In this document: piece by piece, positions 46,191 to 56,504 of the stretch
Numbering within the stretch: the stretch's first letter is position 1
Layout: every line of letters begins with the position of its first letter
From: Tanypteryx hageni
Lineage: Eukaryota; Arthropoda; Insecta; Odonata; Petaluridae
NCBI GenBank assembly: GCA_028673005.1
Contig: CM054114.1
Location: forward strand, 123,285,307-123,349,306
Direction: 5' to 3'
Length of the DNA: 64,000 nt
Notes under the pieces: model-generated
What the model saw: only the letters and a program-made list of their open reading frames with translations
What the model was told of the DNA's origin: nothing
Database searches by the model: none
Translations under genes and position numbers: made by a program

Positions 46191-46270
<80 letters not shown>
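46191..46270. repeat. (TG)n(TA)n compound microsatellite
   Basis: About eight TG units followed by about 32 TA units, directly upstream of the tRNA-like unit. It mirrors the compound (CA)n(TA)n tract on the far side of the LINE. Confidence 0.95.
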
Positions 46271-46274
<4 letters not shown>

Positions 46275-46275
<1 letters not shown>

Positions 46276-46825
46276 AAGGAAAAGAAAAGGTAGTGATGAG
46301 GGTATATATATATATATGAGCTTACACGGAGCGTGCGAAGGATGCAGTTTTAATGACGGAATTGTTCATAATACCTGTTAAATGCCGTGAAGCATTTTAT
46401 GATAAAAATTACTCCTATCCTAATTCAACCTATGCAGAAAAACTTATTGCTTTATGAAAATATGTAAATTCGCGTGAAGTACAATAAAACTCGCAAACAT
46501 AATACTATCTGTCTAATTTTATTCAGCAGCTGGGTGCTGTTTATGATGTAACGGTTAATGAATAAAGAAATTTACAAGTTGTCCGGGAAATGTGTGCGCA
46601 AACAATGGAGCTCCGAATAGATGGTATCAGGAGAAACTTTTGGAATTGTTTCTCAACGTCCGCTATCCCAGTAGGTAAATCCTCGCGCAGATGGTCGGGA
46701 ATTTTTTTTACCGTAAATGAATATTATTTAATCCCGTTTAGAATGTTTATTATTTTTTAAAATTACGGGTGAGAGAGCGAAAAGGGCGAGAGGAAAAAGA
46801 GGGGGGGAGATAGAAAGTGGAGTGT
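46275..46825. other. No gene; GA-rich patch at right
   Basis: AT-rich sequence, then a GAGAGAGCGAAAAGGGCGAGAGG patch from about 46770 to 46825. Confidence 0.4.
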
Positions 46826-46829
46826 GAGG

Positions 46830-47490
46830 CACTGGCGGATCCAGTCTTCATCCATGGGGGGGTAAATTAGGAGTGAAAATTTTAAACATTTTAAATTATC
46901 GTATTTAACGTATATGTTAACACAGAAAAAGGAAATGTAGAACTTTAGCGCACAAAATGCATATTGTGAAAAGGTAAAGTTTATTAATTATAATATCATT
47001 TAATACAAAAAATAAAATTCATTGATGATATTTTGTGCAACAAAATTAATACCAGAAAACCGTATTTTTAAAAATATCAAATGAAAATTTAAAGAAAAAA
47101 TTCAACCCTTCTATCTTTTGTATTCGCAAATTTATCAATCACATTATTAACATTAATATGGAGGTCATTATGTATGTGCAAGAGTGCTAGGCCAGACAGT
47201 CTCTCTTGAGACATCGTAGATCTCATCCTGGATTTTAAACGTTTTAAAGCAGAGAAACTTCGTTCTGCAGAATCAACACTTACAGGTAGTTACAAATTAT
47301 CTGAAGAAGGATATTAACTGTAGGAAAAATATCGATTTATGGGTTCAGGCAGTTTCAAATTTTCTGGGATTGATTAATGGAAATTTTTGTCGAACGGTTC
47401 CGGTTCACGAGATAAAGGAGTAATTTTTTGGAGTTCAGAAATTCTAGGGGGGGTAATTACCCCCTTTACCCCCCCTTGAATCCGCCCCTG
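46830..47490 (-). mobile_element. hAT element with perfect 8-bp target-site duplication
   Basis: CACTGGCGGATCCAGTC on the left and CAGGGGCGGATTCAAGGGG (reverse strand) on the right are the inverted ends. GTGTGAGG stands at 46822-46829 and again at 47491-47498, an exact eight-base duplication. The inside keeps the 3' end of a transposase gene on the minus strand (47089-47286). It is an internally deleted derivative of an autonomous hAT element. The exact duplication suggests a fairly recent insertion. Confidence 0.9.
47089..47286 (-). pseudogene. hAT transposase C-terminal dimerisation domain fragment
   Basis: An open stretch of 65 codons without a start, ending at a stop at 47089-47091. It reads PVSVDSAERSFSALKRLK, then SRMRSTMSQERLSGLALLHI and HNDLHINV. 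The pattern S.AERSFS.LK..K...RS.M...RL..LAL..I is the diagnostic hAT C-terminal dimerisation motif. The frame is intact through the end of the gene, but everything upstream (BED finger, DDE catalytic residues) is missing. It lies inside the element with the perfect duplication. Confidence 0.85.
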
Positions 47491-47529
47491 GTGTGAGGTC
47501 GGGCTGAACGGAGGATTTTGGCGCTAGAG

Positions 47530-47794
47530 CGGTGGTTCTCAAACTTTCAACTGTCGCGGCTCCCTTGAATGTCATATGCGGCCCCCTTTGAATTTAAAAT
47601 CGTAAAAATAAGAAACTTGAATGCAAATGTCTTTGTTTTATATAGCATAATAAATTTTAAAACAGCGTATTCCCAAAAATCCTCGGATGAAATTTTATTA
47701 TTCGTGAAATTTTTTATTTTCGGCGTTTCACCTTACATCCAAAATAATTTTGTTCCCCTCCTGGTGAGCCGCGGTCCCTACTTTGAGAAAACTG
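47530..47794. mobile_element. Short hAT MITE with target-site duplication
   Basis: CGGTGGTTCTCAAACTTTC at the left and CAGTTTTCTCAAAGTAGGG (reverse strand) at the right are typical hAT ends. Flanks CGCTAGAG (47522-47529) and TGCTAGAG (47795-47802) match at 7 of 8. Length is 265 bp. It stands only 39 bases from the preceding hAT element. Confidence 0.8.
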
Positions 47795-47814
47795 TGCTAG
47801 AGGATCGGGAATAA

Positions 47815-48245
47815 ATGAGCGCGTGAATAGAGTGGGAGAGAGAGAAAAGTAGGCGAGAGGTGGAGAGAGAGAGAGAAAAAGATCCATGGAGGAGGGAAGA
47901 AGTTTGAAATGATGGAGTGGGGAGCTTAGTGAGCGTTGATTAGGAGCGAGAGGCATGGGCGTGAAAAGCACGAAGGAGAGAAAGAGATAGATGTGAGGCG
48001 AGGCGAGGATTTGAAAGCGAGAGAGATAGAGAATTGGGCGGAAAAATTGATGCAGGGAGAAGATAATAGAGAAATAATTGAAATGGGATGGAGAGAGAGA
48101 TAGGGGGAGAGAATCGGAGTGAGTCGGGAATGAAGAGTGATTTGAAGGGAGAGAGATGAAGGGACAGAGAAAAGGAGAGTTATAAAAAGGGAGAGGGGGA
48201 AGGAGATATATGTGGAGGAAGAGAGGGAAGGAGAGATACGTGGAG
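47815..48245. repeat. Polypurine tract
   Basis: GAGAGAGA-rich sequence. It continues past the retroelement tails at 48251-48680 and again from 48960. The 243-codon minus-strand frame through it is Ser/Pro/Leu low complexity and not a gene. Confidence 0.85.
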
Positions 48246-48294
48246 GAGGAGAGCGGGACAGACAGACAGACAAACGACTTTATTTGGGGCGAAA
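48246..48294 (-). mobile_element. Truncated retroelement 3' tail
   Basis: Minus strand CGCCCCAAATAAAGTCGTTT then (GTCT)n. Only the last 45 bases of the element are present, between two purine tracts. This is typical of extreme 5' truncation. Confidence 0.6.
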
Positions 48295-48364
48295 GGAAGG
48301 AAGGAGAGAAGAAAGGAGAGTGATAGGAAGGAAGAGAGAAAGAGAGGAAGGCTAGGAGAGGGAG

Positions 48365-48680
48365 ATGGAGGGATAGGTAGATAATCGTCTTTATTTGAGC
48401 GAAATTTGGACCATAAGGTCCATTCTTCCATTTACCCTTCGTCAATATAATAAATATTAGAAAAAATTACACATTTTATAAACAGTACATACATCGTATA
48501 AAGTAAGAAAGATAAAATTGAAAATCAATTTGAGTTTGGGGGGGAAACCTAGGTAGAAACAGGCATGTCCTCCCTAGTAAAATCCACGCAGGAAAACACC
48601 CGTACCGTCACCGAATCGGTTGCGCCGAATTGTCCCATTCCGCTGAGAAGGGTGGTGTGAAAAACCTGCGAGAACCCTAG
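48365..48680 (-). mobile_element. Retroelement 3' end with hairpin, AATAAAG and tetranucleotide tail
   Basis: Minus strand: a TTCTCGCAGGTTTTTCAC word and GGGTGTTTTCCTGCGTGG upstream, then GGACCTTATGGTCC (perfect hairpin), AAATTTCGCTCAAATAAAG, ACGATTATCTACCTATC. Collinear with 11246-11522 and 59412-59730. Confidence 0.7.
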
Positions 48681-48959
48681 ATAGTGTACATATATATGGC
48701 AATATAAAACTACAACATTAAATAGAAAAGAGTATGTACAGTAGGAGAATTCGCATATACAGCGACGCTGTATACCGTCATAAAAATACATGTAAAGATA
48801 TTATCGTAATGTACACAAGAAATATACATTAATTAGACAGAATAAGATATATACATGAAATGATAAATATAGAGGTTGGAGCATGCATACTATAAGAAAG
48901 AAGGAAATTATATAAAATAACGTTCATAATATAAAACAATGCAAAATAATATAAAATAA

Positions 48960-49740
48960 TGAGGGAGAGAGGAAAGGAGAGATATTTAGAGGAGGAGAGA
49001 GGGAAGGAGAGTGATAGGAAGGAAGGCTAGGAGAGGGAGAGAGGAAAGAAAAGACAAACGAAGGAGAGAGAGAAGGAAGGAAGAGGAGCGAAAGGAAAGT
49101 GTCGGAGTGTGATAGGGAGTGAGAGAAATGGAGTGGGGAATATAGGAAGTGAGAAAAAGAGAAATATAGGAAGTGAGAGAAAGAGAAATATAGGAAGTGA
49201 GAGAAAGAGAAATATAGGAAGGGAGAGAGAGGAAGATAGGAAGGGGAAGAGAGAGAGGAAGATAGAAGGGGAGGGAAAGGTAAGAAGGGAGGGAAATGAA
49301 GTGAGGAATATAGGAAGGGAGAGAAAGAAAAAGATAGGAAGTAAGAGAGATAGGAAGGGGTAGAGAGAAAGGTAGGAAGGGAGAGAGAGGGGGGAAGTTA
49401 GAAAGGAAGATATAGAGGAAGATAAAAAGAGAGGAAGATAGGAAGAGAGAGAGAGGAAGACAGGAAGAGAAAGAGAGAGGAAGACAGGAAGAGAGAGAGA
49501 GGAAGATAGGAGGGGAGAGAGATGGTTGGAAAAACGGAGTGGACGTGGAGAGAGAGTCTTACGATGAGAGTTAGAAAAGATAAAGGTTAAAGGATATGTG
49601 TGAGAAATAATGTAAGGAAGAGTGACGGGGAGAGACGCTGAGGAAGAGAAATTGGGAGAGAGGGAAATTTGGAAGGAGATCGAGTGTTAGTAGAGGGCGA
49701 AGAGGAGAAAGAGAGAGGAGATGACGATTTGAGCGAATCA
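48960..49740. repeat. Polypurine tract with tandem units
   Basis: About 780 bases of GA-rich sequence. At 49137-49225 a unit of about 23 bases containing GAGAAATATAGGAAGTGAGA is repeated at least three times. Similar GAGAGGAAGATAGGAAG units recur from 49220 to 49520. Confidence 0.9.
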
Positions 49741-49744
49741 TATC

Positions 49745-50390
49745 TATGAAAATGGTTTCCAGACCAAGGGCCCCAGTTTTTCCGCTCTGAATACCTCAAA
49801 GCGCTTTCTTCCTCTTTCCTTCACGGCATTGCGCCCCGAGTTTCGTGGAAATAAAAAAAAGAAAATAATAAGATCCCTTTTGAAAAGAGGAAGTTCGCTC
49901 GGTGACGTCGAACGAACGAACGAATCGCCTCGCTCATTTGTTTTTTTTTGTCCTTTTTCGCGTCGTCATTATTCAAACTCGATCGCGGCGATAAAATTTA
50001 TTTGGCTTCTATAATCGAAAGAAAAATAATGCGTGAGATTTTCCATGGAGATGAATAATGTGGCCGCCCACCTTAACGACCATAAAACGACGTATATATA
50101 TCGGAGCATTATGGGATGCCGAAAAAAATGACCTCACTGGCTATAATTCAGGGATCGTTGATTTCGATAATAATTATCGAAGTCGGCGATTGATCAATCT
50201 TTCCGCCGGTGATGACTGCTTCGCGTTCGAAATTCGACAGCTGTTAACTACACCCACTGACTTATTATTTAGTCAGAGAGCTTTTTTTTAATGCTAGGAT
50301 GTCGGACTTGTTGTTTTCTTGTTATTACGAGCGGAATTACCCATTGAACGTAAACGGGACTTTGTAGTATGATTAAAATATAACTTCTGA
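49745..50390. other. No gene recognised
   Basis: Mixed sequence. An AACGAACGAACGAAT run near 49910. Frames of 61-77 codons have no domain. Confidence 0.35.
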
Positions 50391-50434
50391 GGTGTGTGTG
50401 TGTGTGTAAAATTTTACACACACACACACACACA
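50391..50434. repeat. Perfect (GT)n-AAAATTTT-(AC)n palindrome
   Basis: A GT run, then AAAATTTT, then an AC run, symmetrical about 50412/50413 for at least 17 bases on each side. It could extrude as a cruciform. Confidence 0.9.
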
Positions 50435-50639
50435 TATAGTAAATGTAATTGTTTTATTAATTAATAAATTCCTGACAATAATTTGAATTCTCATAGTAAA
50501 TGAAGCGCTTTAAATTTATTACATTCTGGCATCAATATACGACTTGATTTGCCACTCTTTGGCTCCGTTATTCTTCCTCTTCGTATGTTTACTGAATAAT
50601 AATATTCTTCAATTATTAACGTTGCAATCTATTAAGTTG

Positions 50640-51135
50640 GACATTGCGCGAAGCGAATAACACAATTCTTTCGTCTATTTGAAGGCTTAATAGACGCTAA
50701 TTTATCGGAGGCAACAATGAGGTTCGCCTTGGCAACACCCGGAAAGAGTACGAAAAAGCCATAAAATTTCGAAAAGAAATGCGTTTCTGAGAATTTCTTC
50801 CGTGTAACATCTAAGCATCGCAAGAATAAGATATTTAATAGTTTTAGCCGTCGAATAAAATAAAAATGGAGAAATTCTGTTTATATTTAAATATTTTAAT
50901 GAATGAAGGAAATAAACCTTGCACCTTGAAAAATCGAAAATCCCGTGTAAACTTATGAGAAAATATAATTGTCTCCCGGAGTCGAATCCGGGACTTTTTC
51001 CGGGATGTTTGATTTTTCTAGAGACTACCTCATGGGAGCTTAACGATCGTGCAAGTTTCAGCTCTTAATTCCATTGGGAAATGTCCAAAAATACCGGGAC
51101 AGACAGACGGACGCTTGAGAATTATTATATAAGGA
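50640..51135 (-). mobile_element. Helitron-like repeat fragment
   Basis: On the minus strand this is collinear with 61980-62430: ATCAAACATCCCGGAAAAAG, a TCCGGGA..CAATTATATTTT segment, GTTTACACGGGATT, CTTTCCGGGTGTTGCCAAGG, CGTCTATTAA.CCTTCAAATAG. Its 5' part has GCGTCCGTCTGTCTGTCC. The 3' Helitron terminus is missing. Confidence 0.6.
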
Positions 51136-51139
51136 TTAT

Positions 51140-52125
51140 TAAGAAATTCGATTGCGAGAACGGCTTTAAAATTTTATGTGCTGAGGGATTATAGTCCTGC
51201 TTTCGGCATTTTGGTCGTTTTATGGACGGCAATTCATATTTATAAAGTTATTTGTTCTGAAAAGTTTGATGTGCGTGTTCAAGGTTTACAAACTAATGTT
51301 GTTTTCGGTCTATGTATTCGTCATGTAGATGCCTATATCTTCCGTCGGTTCTTAACTTCGAGGCCAGAAAATTCATTTTCTCGTTTAATTTCTTATCGCT
51401 TCGTGTCTGAAAAACTGCGGTTAGCGGTGGAAAAGTTTTTGGAAGAAAGTGTGGCAAGGTCAATTCACATTATCTCATTACTAAGACCTGCTTCTCTTTG
51501 CGATGACGACGTATATACACATCTTGGTAAGGCATCTTAGCCATTTTAATGGAACCGGTTACGAAAATGCCACTACTCTGTATTTTTTGTTAACTATCGA
51601 AATAATTGTAATAAGCATCACACATTTCGAGACAAATTATTTTGATCTTTTTTGTATGTCACAGTAATGTATCACTGAACTCTTGAGCCCGTAAATTACT
51701 CAGACATCATTTATACTTTATCGGATATGTGACCACTTCTTCCATTTATCATGCTAGTGTGATTGCCTGCCACATAACGACGGGATTTTATAGATGAGAA
51801 ATTGAGCAAATAGAATCCGACACTCGTTTTATTTCAGTTAAGTACTAAATAACCTTAAAGTACTTCAAAGAGTACATACAATATTGTGTAACTACGTGTA
51901 AAATATTCTGTGTGAGTGTTAGCAAGTCAAGTGTGAACAAACGAAAAAACAGTTCTCAAGTGGACAGATATCAGATCCATTGGACTCTCGTTAACGAAAA
52001 TAGAATCAACATCTTCTCAAATAATTTCATAAAGGAGTGTGAGTTAAATAAATGATTGCGTGATACTTACTATTGAGAGAGTCTTTTAATTGCAACCTTT
52101 TTAGCGCTTTTGAAAAAATGCACAT
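51140..52125. other. No supported gene; one unrecognised 120-codon frame
   Basis: A frame at 51178-51540 (plus) has ordinary, non-repetitive composition and a Leu/Val/Ile-rich N-terminal part, but no motif I recognise and no flanking exon or signal. It begins just beside a repeat end. A chance frame is most likely. Confidence 0.3.
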
Positions 52126-52129
52126 ATAG

Positions 52130-52760
52130 TTTAATTTTGGGTCTGTCTGTCTGTGCGCATTAAAAAACTAACATCTCCGAAGATATAAAGGACGGAAAGC
52201 TTTAATTAAACAAAAAAAGATTTCTGAAAATATAAAAGTTTGGAAGCTGAAGCCTAATGTGTAGATTTATGTACTGATGCCATTTGTTTTTATTCAGTTT
52301 TGAGTTTTAAAAAAATATACAGGATCAGATTGCGGCGCATTAGAAAATAATAATATCTCCGTAGGCATAAAGGATAGAAAACTTTAATTAAAAAACATTT
52401 CCGAAATTATAAAAGTTTGGAAGCTGAAATTTTGAGCTTACATTTCCACATTGATGGCATTTACAAAGGAGGCTGTAGTTACGGAATACGTGGCGGTATA
52501 ACCACATAAAAAATAAAATAAACTAAATTTACGCATATAACAGGTGATCACATTCCAAATTCTCCTCAGTACATCAATTAGGTTAATGGGGGAAATTTTC
52601 ATAGATAAATAAAACAAAATATTACCGAATTTAATAATATAAGAAAAAACTCGGTAATTTTATCCATGTTCAGTCTACTTGTTTGCTATTGCGTGAATAG
52701 CTTTCGGCGATTGGCATCGAAGTTATAAATTCATGTAATTCGTCCAGTATTTGTGGCATA
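52130..52760 (+). repeat. Dispersed repeat B with an internal duplication
   Basis: TCTGTCTGTCTGTGCGCAT head, then a unit with ATCTCCGAAGATATAAAGGA and ATAAAAGTTTGGAAGCTGAA, repeated about 180 bases later (52340-52430). The tail with GTGGCGGTATAACCACAT and ATCCATGTTCAG matches 9125-9500 inverted. Confidence 0.55.
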
Positions 52761-52764
52761 AGAT

Positions 52765-53650
52765 GCATTTAATATAGTAATAAAAGATAAATAATACAGG
52801 ATGTATAGCGATGCAAATAAACAAAAGACAAATTTAAAAAAATCGACCGAAATTTCCTTTCCCAACTCTAACTGCCAGCTTCGAAAAATGCCCCTGGATT
52901 TTATTTTTGGATCCTGGATTTTACCCTCGAAAGGTTAAGTCGCATATAATTTCGTTTACGCGGTATTGAGCCGCGCGTAGGTATTTCGGTCCCGCGAAGA
53001 TTCGGAACCTGCTCGGTTTGAAAGGAATGTCTGGTAAAAGGCGTCACCCAGATTGTCCATTGTTCGCGAGGCTTTTAAAAATTTGTTTCCCGATTTTTTC
53101 GCAGTTTACGAAAAGACGACCTAGTGTCTTGTAGAAAGTTTTTGTCGTTTTCTTTTTAAGTGGCGGCTCTTAAAAAAGCGACGAGTCCGCCATTGTTTTC
53201 GTGGGAGACGGGAGATCTCGGTCGTGTGTGAGAACCTGCGTGTACCGTTTCCGTTTTAATGGACCCTCTCAAAGATGTGGGCGCGGGGGTGTGAGCGAAG
53301 GGCCCACTCGCCTCTCTCTCTCTTTCTCTCCACACCCTCTCTCTCTCCTTTTCCCTCCCTTCCTTATAACTTCGTCCACTGTGTCTGCCTTTCCTGCATG
53401 CGGGCGCGTCCAAAAAGACTCGCATCCAGGACGCCATTCCGAGTTTGTAAAGAGGGGAAGAGGACGATTCCCATCCTTTCCTTTCGTGCACCTCGCATAA
53501 CGCGGATTCGCTACCATGGGGTTTGTTATTTTTTTTAACGCCAGGAATTTGTGTGAAGCGGATCACGGTTCGCGTTAACGCGGTTTTGTCGGACTTGGGA
53601 CGTAGGATACCGGCTTGCTGAGCGAAGAAGAGAGATGTCGGATGGCTAGG
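52765..53650. other. GC-rich island (about 53.16-53.66 kb) without a recognised gene
   Basis: The right part is clearly richer in G and C than its neighbours and has a CTCTCTCTC core near 53315-53345. The 173-codon minus-strand frame and its partners on the plus strand show Arg/Glu/Ser-rich low complexity and no domain. A CpG-rich regulatory island or old transposon DNA is possible. Confidence 0.3.
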
Positions 53651-53664
53651 TCGCTTTGTTTGAA

Positions 53665-53760
53665 GCAGGCATGTCAAACTGGCTACTCGTGGGCCGCATG
53701 CGGCCCTTTCTGGTCTTACTGCGGCCCGATAGCCAATTTTTGTCTCGAGTGAATTGAGTG
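53665..53760. mobile_element. hAT-like element end
   Basis: CAGGCATGTCAAACTGGCTA, then GGGCCGCATGCGGCCC (an inverted word). This type of end is common for short GC-rich hAT derivatives. The right end was not found. The minisatellite downstream may have grown within it. Confidence 0.5.
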
Positions 53761-53929
53761 GGATTTCATGTGAATGCTTCTTTATTTTAGCGAAAAGGAG
53801 ACGGTACTTTTTTCATAGTTACCGAATTAGAGTAACACGCATTTTCTAAATTATTGTTCTTAATTGCAAAACAGGCGTTTAATCTTATAGCTTCGTCTAT
53901 TGGTCCATCTCTGGCCCTCATTAAACAAA

Positions 53930-54056
53930 TGCAGCCGTTCTCTAATATCCATCGCTTTAATGCGGCCCTTCTATATTATTCATCGCTTTAATGCGGCCCT
54001 TCTCTAATATCCATCGCTTTAATACGGCCCTTCTCTAATATCCATTACTTTAAACG
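53930..54056. repeat. Minisatellite, about 34-40 bp unit, about four copies
   Basis: Units of the form TAATATCCATCGCTTTAATG followed by CGGCCCTTCTC recur at about 53942, 53977, 54007 and 54037 with small changes (one reads TATATTATTCATCGC). It ends at a short Tigger-like end (CCCTAAATCGGGGTTTGAC, 54059-54079). Confidence 0.75.
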
Positions 54057-54059
54057 GTA

Positions 54060-54730
54060 ACCCTAAATCGGGGTTTGACTATATGCATCAGAGAGAGATC
54101 TGGGGATTTTGGGTCTGGAGGAGGGTTCATAGGGATATGGAGCGCGACACCATCTGCCATAATTCGTTCATGTTTAAATAAATAAGTGGTTCGGTTCGGG
54201 TTACCCCAATAATATGTGTATCTTTATTGTATGTTTATCTCAAACGAAATATTGCTGGCACGGAAAAGTTAGTTTACATGTTTTTTCGATATTTCAATTC
54301 TATTTAAGCCTAATAACTAAATTAAACAAAACGTTTCGCCTCTACCTCTTTTTGCAGTCTGACCCGTGCTCTTCTACGACGTCTTACCTTTCACGGCTAA
54401 TTTAATTTGTTCGCTTGTTTTTCTTTCTAAACTTATCGGAGAACACTGACTAAACTTTGATATGGACATTATTTTATTAACGGTCATTCGTATTTTTTGC
54501 GAAAGTATTATGGGGCTCGACTGATATTCTAATGAAGTGACATGGTGCTCGCCGCATTGCTAAAGCTTAGGGAACTCTTGATGTTATATTATATACGTGC
54601 CCATGTTATTGTTATTTTAATTTATGGCTTAAGCGCGCGTTCTAGAAGTTTTCTCGGTTAAAATTTCTTTTTAGCACATATCTCTCTATAAGTGTGCTAA
54701 TTTGCTCAGATGGCTTACCTATATCGTTTC
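54060..54730. other. No gene recognised
   Basis: After the Tigger-like end, AT-rich sequence with short frames only. Confidence 0.35.
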
Positions 54731-54734
54731 ACAC

Positions 54735-55019
54735 TCATTCTTCGAATTGCGCGGTTTCGTTCTACACGGCCATCAGCTTCGTCTTAGCACGGTTTCGATG
54801 CTGTTTCCGAGCATCAAAAAATTATAAAATGTCTCGTTTCAACTCATAGGATGTAAGTGAAGATGAAGGCAGCATTGCTGAATATAGTACTCGCAACAAA
54901 ATTGTGGCACGTTGACCTCAAGATGACGCTCTAAGTAACCTCGTGTATTGCTCGGCACGATTTCGCTGTACACGGTCTTTTCCAGGGGCACACATGCCGT
55001 GCAAATCGAGGGATGGGTG
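54735..55019 (-). mobile_element. MITE-A copy, minus strand
   Basis: Starts CTTCGAATTGCGCGGTTTCG and ends GTGCAAATCGAGGGATGGGT. The interior has CGAGCATCAAAAAATTATAA, CAGCATTGCTGAATA and TAAGTAACCTCGTGTATTGC, collinear in reverse with 28940-29275. Confidence 0.7.
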
Positions 55020-55024
55020 TTTTT

Positions 55025-56355
55025 CTTTTCAGTTCGATATAAATCTTGCTTCGACCCTGTTTTAATTTTGTCACCACGACGACACAATTATTGTTATTAT
55101 TATCATTATTTCTTTATGCAGTTAAATGAGTAATATTCACTTCCATTATAAACCGTGCGAACTTTCGCCGTTTATTACGATTCCCACTGCGGAGAAATTG
55201 GCGACATAAGTCAGAACGTGGAACACCGGTTTCCGGAAGGCTGAAAATAAATTCTATCGCCGAAAGAACGGCGTTTTTTCATTATCTTTTAACCGGCAGT
55301 GCGCTTCGCGTGACCCTGAACAGCTGCCAAAATTTTTTCTGCCTTTTAAAGCTACGAATACATTTATTTCACTAGCGTAGCTCAACGACAAATTCGCTCT
55401 TTTTGCTCACATTTTCGTCTTTTCCGGCCTCGAAACGATAATCGTTCCCGATCCTATAAAAAAAACGTCGCGTACATGTAATCGATCGGTTATCTTAAGC
55501 AAATTCCTACGTCCTTAAGCGCTGGGATCCGTTTATTTTTCTTGCCTGCCAGTTTTGTTTATACTTGGGGAGAATTCCGCTCCGAGGTTAGCCTTGTTAC
55601 GAGGGCGCTAGCGGTCTCGGCCGCTCTAAGCAGATTGGGTGTTTTTGAAGATCTGGATGCGGTCGGGTTGCGTTCGGAACGCAAGGTCTTCAAGAAGCGT
55701 CGTACTGGTTTACGAGACAATGCTCACTTTCACACTCTTGTTTGACGCACGAGGAGCTGTACAAGTTTCGCATTTTGGAAACAGATGCCCTAACGAAACT
55801 TTCCACAGGGAGTGGCGTTGTCATCATCCGCAATATTAACAGACTGCGGTTTACCGGTTTCCATTTTTCTGTGCATGGAATTAGATCGTATGATTAGGGT
55901 ACATCATCACAGATTACAGAACGAAGTGTATGTTAACCCCATAAAATTCGATTATCTCTCACTTAACACACTGGTTAGGTTATTGCCGCGTTACGCGAAA
56001 ACGCCCTAATTGTTGCGATTGATATAACGCAGGGAATTCGTTCTGAAAAAGTGGCGTGTAACGCCTTTTTATAATTTTATGGTTATTAGGATCGGAACTT
56101 ACACAAGAAATCATATGTGAAGCTTCTAATGAAAATAAAGTATTAGCAATTTTTTAGTGTCAATACTTCAACAGGCAAGGTTTTATGAGAGCAATTGCCA
56201 TTAAAATATACACACTTATCCGTAGTAAATATCACAGACCGCATGTTCATCAAAGTTTATGAAACGCTCTTGTGGTTTGTATGCCTTTGATCTAAACTTA
56301 TGAAGAAAGCAGTCTTGGCCCTTCGTAATGTCTTTTCGTCTAAAATCTGGAATCT
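55025..56355. other. No gene recognised
   Basis: Frames of 61-67 codons only. No repeat boundary determined. Confidence 0.35.
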
Positions 56356-56361
56356 CACATC

Positions 56362-56500
56362 CCAAGTCCGAGCAAATCGAGTTAGTGCGAACCATAGTCC
56401 GAATTGTATGATTTTTTGGTGTAAAAAAACAAGCCGTGTTGTAACGAATCCGATCCGTGTTATAAGAACCCGTGTTCCAGGAGGTCCATGTGTATTTTTA
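56362..56500 (+). repeat. Dispersed repeat F
   Basis: GTTAGTGCGAACCATAGTCC, TGATTTTTTGGTGTAAAAAA, CGTGTTGTAACGAATCC and AGAACCCGTGTTCCAGGAGG are collinear with 58806-58935. The 170-codon frame that crosses it (56300-56812) is thus mostly repeat DNA and not a gene. Confidence 0.5.
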
Positions 56501-56504
56501 CATG

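Noticed and set aside
47714..48445. 243-codon minus-strand frame
   Set aside because: Crosses a hAT end, a purine tract and retroelement tails. Composition is low-complexity Ser/Pro/Leu.
51178..51540. 120-codon frame as a gene
   Set aside because: Ordinary composition but no recognised domain, no splice or promoter context, and it starts at a repeat edge. Kept only as a note.
53156..53677. 173-codon minus-strand frame in the GC-rich island
   Set aside because: Arg/Glu/Ser low complexity, overlapping open frames on the other strand, and no motif. Not enough to call a gene.
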